DNA of 64,000 bases from Bacillus gobiensis (GTDB taxonomy: Bacteria; Bacillota; Bacilli; Bacillales; Bacillaceae), in contig NZ_CP012600.1 in assembly GCF_001278705.1 (NCBI RefSeq), positions 2,853,917 through 2,917,916 on the forward strand, in the 5' to 3' direction. Positions 57,642 through 64,000 of this stretch are shown here, piece after piece (the stretch's first letter is position 1; every line of letters starts with the position of its first letter). A model generated the notes under the pieces. It made no database searches, was not told where the DNA came from, and was given only the letters and a program-made list of their open reading frames with translations. The position numbers were made by a program, and so were the translations under genes.

Positions 57642-58331
57642 TTAGGCTGCGTTTTTTGATCCGACTAACAAGAAAACCGTTTTAAAAACAATTTTCATAT
57701 CATTCCAAAGTGACCGGGTCCGGATATAGTGAAGATCAAGCTCGACCATTTCTTCAAAGCCGATGCTTGAGCGGCCGGACACCTGCCAGAGCCCTGTACA
57801 GCCCGGAGTCACAAGCAAACGCTGCTTGTCGTACTGGGTATATTCATTGACTTCTCTCGGAAGCGGCGGCCTTGGACCGACAAGGCTCATTTCGCCTTTT
57901 AATACATTGATGAGCTGCGGCAGTTCGTCAATGCTCGTTTTGCGAATGATCCGTCCGATCTTCGTGATCCGCGGATCCTTTTTCATTTTAAACATCGCTC
58001 CTGAAACCTCATTGTGCTTCAAGAGGTCAGCGAGCAGCTCTTCAGCGTTGCTGACCATTGAACGAAATTTATAGATTTTGAACGGTGCCTCATTTTTGCC
58101 GACGCGAATTTGTGTGAAAAAGACAGGTCCCTTCGGATCTTCTAATTTGATCAATAGGGCAACGATCAAAAATAACGGGCTAAGAAAAATGAGTCCAAAC
58201 AGCGCGCCCGTGAAATCGATCGTCCGTTTTCCAACTCGATAGATTGAGCTAGTCTGTATATCATCATGTGTCAAGCTAATGGCAGCAGATGCATCTCTTC
58301 TTTGGGTACCTGGATTCGCAAAATCAGACAA
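57642..58331 (-). CDS. Undecaprenyl-phosphate sugar phosphotransferase, short form (copy 3)
   Basis: 229 aa, close paralog of 40741-41427. One membrane helix (FTGALFGLIFLSPLFLIVAL), IYKFRSMVSNAEELL, TSIDELPQLINVLKGEMSLV, GPRPPLPREV and CTGLWQVSGRSSIGFEEMV. It starts the repeat unit of this cluster, probably with glucose-1-phosphate like GumD. Sixteen bases from galU. Confidence 0.93.
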   Translation of the reverse strand: MSDFANPGTQRRDASAAISLTHDDIQTSSIYRVGKRTIDFTGALFGLIFLSPLFLIVALLIKLEDPKGPVFFTQIRVGKNEAPFKIYKFRSMVSNAEELLADLLKHNEVSGAMFKMKKDPRITKIGRIIRKTSIDELPQLINVLKGEMSLVGPRPPLPREVNEYTQYDKQRLLVTPGCTGLWQVSGRSSIGFEEMVELDLHYIRTRSLWNDMKIVFKTVFLLVGSKNAA

Positions 58332-58347
58332 TGTCTTTTCCCCCTTA

Positions 58348-59229
58348 TTAAATTTGAATTTTCGACTGATTGACCAGGTTTTCCATAAGGGATAGTAATT
58401 CGTCTTTCATATCCTCTTTCTGGAGCGCAAATTCAATGGTGGTTTTAATAAATCCAAATTTTTCACCGACATCGTGACGGGTTCCAGCAAAATCGTACGC
58501 GTATACGGCTTGCTCTTCGTTCAGCTTTTGAATTGCATCGGTTAATTGGATCTCTCCGCCTGCGCCTTTTTCCTGCTTATCTAAATACGTGAAAATTTCC
58601 GGAGTCAGCAGATATCTTCCCATGATCGCCAGGTTCGATGGAGCAGTTCCTTTTTCAGGCTTTTCAACAAACTTTGTAACCTTGTAAAGATCTTTATCCT
58701 TGGATTCCGGATCGATAATTCCATAGCGGTATGTTTGTTCTTCAGGAACAGTTTGAACACCGATAACGGATGAGCCGGTTTTTTCGTATTCATTGATGAG
58801 TTGCTTTGTGCAAGGTGTCTCTGCTTGAACAATATCGTCGCCAAGAAGCACAGCAAATGGCTCTTCTCCGATGAATTTACGTGCGCACCAAACGGCGTGC
58901 CCTAATCCCTTCGGTTCCTTTTGGCGGATATAGTGAAGATTGATTTCAGATGAATGGCGTACTTTTTCTAACAGCTCAAATTTTTTCTTTTCGATTAAGC
59001 TTTGCTCAAGCTCAAAGTTGTAATCGAAATGATCTTCGATCGCACGCTTACCTTTTCCTGTTACGATGATGATGTCTTCAATTCCTGACTCAATGGCTTC
59101 TTCAATGATGTACTGAATCGTCGGCTTATCGACAATGGGAAGCATTTCCTTTGGCATCGCTTTCGTAGCGGGTAAGAATCTTGTACCAAGACCTGCAGCG
59201 GGAATAATTGCTTTTTTTACTTTTTTCAT
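58348..59229 (-). CDS. galU: UTP-glucose-1-phosphate uridylyltransferase (copy 3)
   Basis: 293 aa with [20 protein letters not shown] and [10 protein letters not shown], nearly the same as copy 2 (also after an EAR element). Its UDP-glucose feeds both the initiating transferase and ugd in this operon. Confidence 0.95.
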   Translation of the reverse strand: MKKVKKAIIPAAGLGTRFLPATKAMPKEMLPIVDKPTIQYIIEEAIESGIEDIIIVTGKGKRAIEDHFDYNFELEQSLIEKKKFELLEKVRHSSEINLHYIRQKEPKGLGHAVWCARKFIGEEPFAVLLGDDIVQAETPCTKQLINEYEKTGSSVIGVQTVPEEQTYRYGIIDPESKDKDLYKVTKFVEKPEKGTAPSNLAIMGRYLLTPEIFTYLDKQEKGAGGEIQLTDAIQKLNEEQAVYAYDFAGTRHDVGEKFGFIKTTIEFALQKEDMKDELLSLMENLVNQSKIQI

Positions 59230-59363
59230 GAATTATCTCTCCCTTTTCACGTTTTTTCGTCTATTTAACTCAGAGGATAATAAATATCTTCCCAGGTAAA
59301 AAGACAAAAGATAGTGTTATCCTAGAAATCCATTGTCTATTTACTCTCGGAATCGCTGTAATC

Positions 59364-59478
59364 GGGCATCGAACCCGCCCTCACATTCTGCCTCTGACGA
59401 CCAGCGTCTAAGGTGCAAGGCTTCACACCCACAGCACAACCGAGTACCTCACTTGATAAGGGTTATGAGATATCACCC
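59364..59478 (-). ncRNA. Probable EAR (eps-associated RNA) element, copy B
   Basis: On the minus strand GGGTGAT ... AACCC-TTATCAAGTGAGG-TACTCGG ... TTGCACCTTAGACGC ... TCGTCA ... GGGTTCGATGCCC. It aligns with copy A through its length; differences fall mostly in presumed loops (for example a six-base insertion before TTGCACC). Position between the kinase gene and galU repeats the epsB-epsC context. Expected to help polymerase read through a 12-kb operon. Confidence 0.72.
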
Positions 59479-59524
59479 AAAATCATGTTATAACGTACGT
59501 TCTGTTGATTTGTTTGTATGTATC

Positions 59525-59540
59525 GTTCTGAATAAAGAAC
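59525..59540 (-). promoter_or_regulatory. 16-bp GTTCT palindrome before EAR copy B
   Basis: GTTCTGAATAAAGAAC differs by one base from the copies at 14139 and 42570 and sits 47 bases before the EAR element, the same arrangement as in the fucose-type operon. Confidence 0.5.
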
Positions 59541-59731
59541 ATCCAGATTAACAAGCACTTTATTTCAAACCTTTCGCGAGACATATTCTTTTTATGGGGC
59601 TTTTTTGTCTTACGCCTCTTTTTTTCGTTGTGAGGCACCAAAACGAACAGCTTGTCTAATAGTGAGCATCTGCCTGCGCCCGAGATTTGCTTCTTGTTGC
59701 AGGGAGCAAATCTCGAACGCCTGCTGTTGAT

Positions 59732-60430
59732 TTATTTTGCCTCGTTATAATAATTGACCGAGTCTGTCTTCATTCGTTTACCGTTTAGCACGATTCCGAG
59801 GAACCTTCTTTTCGAAGAAGAAAGCAGCTCTTTCGCTTTTTGTGCGCGGTCTTTTTTCGTTTTTTTGCTTGATACCACAAGAATTGAGCCATCGGTTTTC
59901 TTAGCAAGAATCTGTGCATCGGTTACCGACAGGATCCCTGGAGAATCAAAGATGACGATGTCATACTTCATATAAGCTTCTGCCAGTAATTCCTCCATCA
60001 TGCTCGAGGACAAGAGCTCGGCAGGATTCGACGTTCTCTTTCCGCTTGTTACGACAGTCAAATTAGGTACACTGCACCCTTGAATGACTTGTTCCAATAA
60101 CTGCTGCTTCCGCAATACCTCAGTCAGTCCGGCTGAGTTGTTCAAGCTGAAGATATTATGCATAGACGGCTTTCTCAGATTGGCGTCAATTAGTAGAACT
60201 CGTTTTCCTTGCTGGGCATATACGACGGCAAGATTGGCTGCAGTCATAGATTTCCCTTCTTCATGACTTGCGGAAGTGACTAGAATTGAACGGATCTTTT
60301 GCTCCTCTGCCGCATAGTCGATATTTGTCCGAATCGCTCGGAACTGCTCCGAGCTCGGTGACGATGGCTTCAAAAGCGTAATTAAGGTTTGGTTGTTCAA
60401 AGGTACTGGATTACGAGCCAATATTCTCAC
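59732..60430 (-). CDS. BY-kinase (CpsD/CapB/YwqD-like) (copy 2)
   Basis: 232 aa. Walker A here reads SASHEEGKSMTAANL, A' VLLIDANLRKP and Walker B DIVIFDSPGIL. Compared with copy 1 the usual Gly-Lys-Ser-Thr has Met for Thr and the A' Asp-Ser-Asp is Asp-Ala-Asn. The C-terminus has a single tyrosine pair (NYYNEAK) instead of a five-tyrosine cluster, so autophosphorylation is probably weaker. No capC phosphatase follows. Overlaps capA by 20 bases. Confidence 0.9.
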   Translation of the reverse strand: MRILARNPVPLNNQTLITLLKPSSPSSEQFRAIRTNIDYAAEEQKIRSILVTSASHEEGKSMTAANLAVVYAQQGKRVLLIDANLRKPSMHNIFSLNNSAGLTEVLRKQQLLEQVIQGCSVPNLTVVTSGKRTSNPAELLSSSMMEELLAEAYMKYDIVIFDSPGILSVTDAQILAKKTDGSILVVSSKKTKKDRAQKAKELLSSSKRRFLGIVLNGKRMKTDSVNYYNEAK

Positions 60431-61139
60431 CCCTTACTTGATGCTCATATTGAATTTTTCCGTCTTTAAGCTCTCTGTCAATCATTGAAATAGTTCCCAG
60501 AACCGGAGCGCCTAGCTTCTCTTCAATTTCTTCCTCAGATTTAAACGTGTTTTCCATATATTCAAGGATAAAAGCAAGTGCCAAGCTGGCCATTAAGCCA
60601 ACGAAAAACGCGAGTGCAATAATCATCTGGGTATTTGAGCCGCTTGACGTCGCAGTTTCTGCTTCAGACAAGATATTGACGTTGTCAACCTTCATAATAT
60701 CTTGAATATCCTCTTGGAATACTCCAGCAACCGAATTGGCAATGTCTACTGCTTTTTGTTGATCCTCATCCGTGACAGTAATTTCAACGACCTGTGATCC
60801 TTTTTCACTTGCGGCTGATATTTTGCCTTCGAGATCAGTAGTAGATTCCTGTAAATTTAATTCATCTTTGACTTTCTGTAAAATCGGCTTGCTCTTGATG
60901 ATAACATTGTATGTACTGATCAACTCAATGTTGGTTTGAATTTCATTATTGTAAACTTCTTCTTCTTCTGCATTTGTCCTATTAATGAGAATTTGTGTCG
61001 AAGCCTGATAGGATGGTTTTGCTGTCAAATTACTGTAAACAGCAGCCGCCACCGTTAAGATTAATGTAATGGCAATAATTAAAGCTAATCTCTTTTTGAT
61101 TGTGTAAAAAAGTTCCTTTAAGCTAATAGTTTCTTCCAT
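60411..61139 (-). CDS. Wzz/CapA-type chain-length and kinase-modulator protein (copy 3)
   Basis: 242 aa. Membrane helices at about 18-38 and 170-190, extracellular SYQASTQILINRTNAEEEEV, cytoplasmic tail EYMENTFKSEEEIEEKLGAP. First gene of the xanthan-like operon. Ribosome site GGGAGGATATC. It couples to the kinase through the 20-base overlap. Confidence 0.93.
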   Translation of the reverse strand: MEETISLKELFYTIKKRLALIIAITLILTVAAAVYSNLTAKPSYQASTQILINRTNAEEEEVYNNEIQTNIELISTYNVIIKSKPILQKVKDELNLQESTTDLEGKISAASEKGSQVVEITVTDEDQQKAVDIANSVAGVFQEDIQDIMKVDNVNILSEAETATSSGSNTQMIIALAFFVGLMASLALAFILEYMENTFKSEEEIEEKLGAPVLGTISMIDRELKDGKIQYEHQVRGENIGS

Positions 61140-62301
61140 GATATCCTCCCTTGACGCATGTTTTCTAGTAATTCATCTTGCAGTATTTGGGAAATATTTT
61201 GTTTTGAATGGAAAATGTTTATCACACAACCGATTATACATTGTTATCTCGTTTCTTAAAGACTCAGATTATCCTATTTTAGGTCCCAGCTTGCGACTAG
61301 ATACGACTCTTCTTTTATTTTCGAAAATCTTGAAAGCGCTACACCATCTTTCATACTAGCATTCTTTCATTCAAGTAAGCCTTTGCAGAATAAGGGGCTG
61401 GAGCTGAAATTTAAGTCTTTATACTTACCCGTTTTTCATATATTGTCAGATTTCATTCGAGTCTGAGATTTTGATTTTTAGTTATAATTACCTTCCTTTA
61501 TGGATAAAAAAGGATCTTTGGTTACAAATTTCACTTATTCAGCGTATTGTAAGCGTTTTTATTTTAAGATTGTTAACATTGTAACAATAGTCAGAATTTT
61601 CTGTAATATTACGGTTAGGTCTTTAATCTCTGACAGTCCCATTTGAACTAAACCAATAGCCTACTCCTCTGAGGACCTTAGACTTAAGCAATATAACGAA
61701 CGTCGGAATACAGTCCAAAAAATCAGCTGCCAGGCATGATTCTTTTAGTAGGGGCAGGCTGAATCACCGACAGAATTTTACGAGAATTGATAGTGAATAA
61801 ATGTTTTTTTCTAGAAGGAGGCTGGGCAATTTTTCAAGAATGAAGTATTTTGTCGACTTTCTACAATATAAATATCTTCAGAAGTTTTATGAATCGACAA
61901 GCTTCCTTATCCTTTAACAGACAGGAGCTTCTATTATCATTTTTTTCATTTTTTTATCAATGCTCTGACAAATGGTTAGAAAGGACTGGTAGAAAAGATG
62001 TGTTATTGGTTAAATTTGGAGCGAGTGGTTTATCAGGCGGCGAGCTGCACCTTCGGTTTCACACCTTACCAGTCCTTTAAAAGCAAGGTAATCTTCGGCA
62101 ATTCTGCTGCTCTCGCTCCCTATCCTTTTATTATTGCACCCCCGGGAAAGCCCCCCCGAGCCTGCCACTACCTGTGCTTTTATTCCTATTGAATCCGCTT
62201 CTTGATCGTGTCATGATTAATACAAATTGTAAGTATTTCATCAGAGTTTGACGATTCTACTTTTTTCTTGCAAATAAAGATGGCTTATTCCAAAGGAGCG
62301 A
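61140..62301. other. 1.16-kb divergent intergenic region with structured sequence
   Basis: No convincing gene. It holds the cre-like site at 61548-61561 and a set of long inverted pairs: AAAGGACTGGTA (61980-61991) with TACCAGTCCTTT (62067-62078), and GGAGCGAG (62017-62024) with CTCGCTCC (62113-62120), which would compete. A C/G-rich patch follows (62140-62165). It may form a long untranslated leader for the polymerase gene at 62308. I do not recognise a known RNA class. Confidence 0.5.
61548..61561. promoter_or_regulatory. cre-like site upstream of capA copy 3
   Basis: TGTAAGCGTTTTTA carries the cre core but not the final CA. Third member of the set at 16652 and 45029. Confidence 0.3.
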
Positions 62302-62307
62302 TTGAAT

Positions 62308-63624
62308 TTGAAAGATGCTTACTACTCACTCATTCAAAACCAAAAGATGCCGTTGATGGTATTCATTATTATATGTATTTCTTTAACTGCTTCCTCGGAT
62401 TTATTTTTGGTTTTTCAGCCTGGAGGTTTCACCCTGCGAGGCGCCCAAATCTTAACCCTTTTAATAGCTGGCTGGTGGGCTTTCGCATCCTTACAATCCG
62501 GTACACTTAAATTACCGTTAGGAAGCATCTATTTACTCTTCTGGACGTTTATTGTTTTGGCCACTATTCCAAATACGACGTTTCTTACGAGAAGCCTTGG
62601 GTACGCCTTTTGGCTGCTGCTCAACGTTCTGATGCTTTTTGCGATCGTATACTTTATCAATAGTAAGGACAAAGTGGATACGATGTTCCGCTGGTATATT
62701 TACTCCTATCTTATTATCTCATTGTTTGGGATTCTGCAATTTGTTATGGGCATCGCGGGAATTACTCCCCCGTTTGTTACCCAGTGGTGGATACAAGGGG
62801 TCTTGCCGAGAGTAAACGGGTTCTCCTATGAACCCTCCTATTACGCTACATATTTAATTACCGGCTGGGTTCTCGTATCCTATATGTTTTTTGAATCGAA
62901 AACGAAGCTGTTCACGAAAAAAAGACTGGGCATCTTTTTCCTCATTATTACAGCAGCTTTGATTTTAAGCTCTTCCCGAATGGGATTAGTGCTAATGGCG
63001 ATTTGGCTGTTAAGATACATTTGGCTGTTTATCAAGGGGTTTTTAATAGGAACCGTTTATATGAAATATTTAGCCATCGTATTCATTGCTTCTCTTGCTG
63101 CTGGTGTTATCGTGATTTCTCTTCTTTCAAGTTCCGGCGCGGAAACGTCATTGCTCAGCGGGACAGGTATCGGCGGTACACCTGCCCATTCCGTGGTATA
63201 CAGGTTAGAAGACTTCTTTAGCACACTGCAGGTGTTTCTCAATAATCCGATATATGGGGTGAGCCTTGGCGGTGTTGCACCAGCGATCGGCCAGCTATAC
63301 GGTGTGACCGTGACAGATCAAGAAGTAGCTTCCACGTTTGAAGGGCAATCCGTATTTGCGGAAATTTTAGCCGCAACTGGAATTATCGGCTTTGTGATCT
63401 TTATAGCTTACCTGATAACAATCATGGTAAAGCCATTTAAATTAAGCAAACTTTTACGCAATAGCGAATACAGTGTCATGATGCGCTCGATGGTTTTTTC
63501 ACTTATCTGCTTGCTGCTCATCCTGCAATTCAACCAAAACATTTTACGGCCTTACTTATGGTTCCATATCGCTTTGTTGTCCGCCATATATTCTGTGTCA
63601 CGTAAGGAATTGCGAAACAAATGA
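62308..63624 (+). CDS. O-antigen ligase / polymerase-like membrane protein (Wzy candidate)
   Basis: 438 aa from TTG 62308, chosen because AAAGGAG (62292-62298) is nine bases away; TTG 62302 is too close. About twelve membrane helices. GVLPRVNGFSYEPSYYATYL and ALILSSSRMGLVLMAIWLLR are typical of PF04932 polymerases, and the large loop has SVFAEILAATGIIG near 355. The xanthan-like operon next door has no wzy, so this gene is the likely polymerase. It overlaps the following glycosidase gene by four bases. Confidence 0.85.
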   Translation: MKDAYYSLIQNQKMPLMVFIIICISLTASSDLFLVFQPGGFTLRGAQILTLLIAGWWAFASLQSGTLKLPLGSIYLLFWTFIVLATIPNTTFLTRSLGYAFWLLLNVLMLFAIVYFINSKDKVDTMFRWYIYSYLIISLFGILQFVMGIAGITPPFVTQWWIQGVLPRVNGFSYEPSYYATYLITGWVLVSYMFFESKTKLFTKKRLGIFFLIITAALILSSSRMGLVLMAIWLLRYIWLFIKGFLIGTVYMKYLAIVFIASLAAGVIVISLLSSSGAETSLLSGTGIGGTPAHSVVYRLEDFFSTLQVFLNNPIYGVSLGGVAPAIGQLYGVTVTDQEVASTFEGQSVFAEILAATGIIGFVIFIAYLITIMVKPFKLSKLLRNSEYSVMMRSMVFSLICLLLILQFNQNILRPYLWFHIALLSAIYSVSRKELRNK

Positions 63625-64000
63625 ATCGATCGAGAAAAAGAATAGCCTTTTGGGCTATTCTCTTCTTCACCTTGATCCTCATTGCAAGGTTTTTTATTTT
63701 TCAGCCGGATCGTAGTGAAGAGAACATAGGTAAATACCGCGAGATCGAGGGTGGAATCAAGTTCGAGCCGAAAAGTGATCGTATTTATAATGAAAACACA
63801 CCGGTGCTGCCAAACGGAATAGGCGTGAATATTCATGACATAAACGAAGACGATATCAAGCAGCTTTCTACTTTGGGTGTAAAATTAGTGAGAATCGATT
63901 TATCATGGCACAAGGTTGAGACTTCCCCGGGACAATATGATTTCAGCCAATTTGATCGTTTTGTTGAGCTGCTTGATCGTTACGGGATGAAGCCTTATTT
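63621..64000 (+). CDS. Membrane-anchored clan GH-A glycoside hydrolase, 3' end cut
   Basis: ATG overlaps the polymerase stop (ATGA). The visible 126 residues contain an uncleaved signal anchor (RIAFWAILFFTLILIARFFI at about 8-27), a linker, and the start of a TIM barrel: GIGVNIHDINEDDIKQL, VKLVRIDLSWHKVETSPG and FDRFVELLDRYGMKPYF. These align with the start of the glycosidase at 6689-7891 (GFGVNINQPPNEMD, YARIDLIWEAIEREKG). It would work outside the membrane on the polymer, for example trimming or release. A hairpin (63640-63660) lies within its first codons. Confidence 0.85.
   Translation, partial: MNRSRKRIAFWAILFFTLILIARFFIFQPDRSEENIGKYREIEGGIKFEPKSDRIYNENTPVLPNGIGVNIHDINEDDIKQLSTLGVKLVRIDLSWHKVETSPGQYDFSQFDRFVELLDRYGMKPY

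Overview
The window reads as chromosome of a low-GC Gram-positive spore-former of the Bacillaceae (Bacillus in the broad sense). The evidence is AGGAGG-type ribosome binding sites, LXG polymorphic toxins with SUKH immunity genes, a TPP-riboswitch-controlled ykoE-ykoD-ykoC thiamine transporter, a Zur-boxed zinT-like lipoprotein, YwqC/YwqD/YwqE-type tyrosine kinase systems and two probable EAR (eps-associated RNA) elements. I cannot name the species. No rRNA, tRNA or CRISPR array was seen.

Layout. 1-3.8 kb: an LLM-class flavin monooxygenase (cut by the window edge) and a TetR/FAD-monooxygenase pair with a palindromic operator. 4-6.5 kb: a decayed LXG-EndoU toxin locus. 6.7-10.2 kb: a clan GH-A glycosidase, an RCC1-like repeat protein and a MetX-like alpha/beta hydrolase. 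10.7-16.5 kb: a first polysaccharide block with an O-antigen-ligase-like protein, a processive family-2 glycosyltransferase, galU and a Wzz/CapA-type chain-length protein. Inside it, on the opposite strand at 12212-12340, lies a 42-residue peptide that looks like a paeninodin-type lasso peptide precursor with no maturation genes nearby. 16.8-21.5 kb: an intact LXG-LHH nuclease toxin locus with immunity genes and toxin-tip debris, bounded by an 82-bp perfect direct repeat. 21.4-28.6 kb: housekeeping genes (YdcF-like protein, a frameshifted secreted protein, zinT, ykoEDC, a Gfo/Idh/MocA oxidoreductase).

29.9-44.8 kb is a complete, AT-rich Wzx/Wzy polysaccharide operon on the minus strand: capA, capB kinase, capC phosphatase, EAR, galU, sugar-phosphate transferase, fcl, gmd, wzy, wzx, pyruvyl transferase, two glycosyltransferases and manC. 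It predicts a fucose-containing, pyruvylated polymer. 45.2-47.3 kb is a graveyard of a further module (ugd, capB and capC remnants around one intact sugar transferase). 47.6-61.1 kb is a second full operon with higher GC: capA, capB, EAR, galU, sugar transferase, four glycosyltransferases, wzx, pyruvyl transferase, manC and ugd. Its precursor set (UDP-Glc, UDP-GlcA, GDP-Man, pyruvate) resembles that of xanthan. Its likely polymerase lies divergently at 62.3 kb and overlaps a second GH-A glycosidase that runs off the window.

The window therefore holds three galU genes, three capA genes, two capB kinases, two manC genes, two pyruvyl transferases and two polymerase/glycosidase sets. Shared cis elements tie them together: 16-bp GTTCT...AGAAC palindromes resembling SinR operators, cre-like TGTAAGCG sites upstream of all three capA genes, and the EAR RNAs. 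The lasso-like peptide carries the same GTTCT sites, so it may belong to the same biofilm/matrix regulon.
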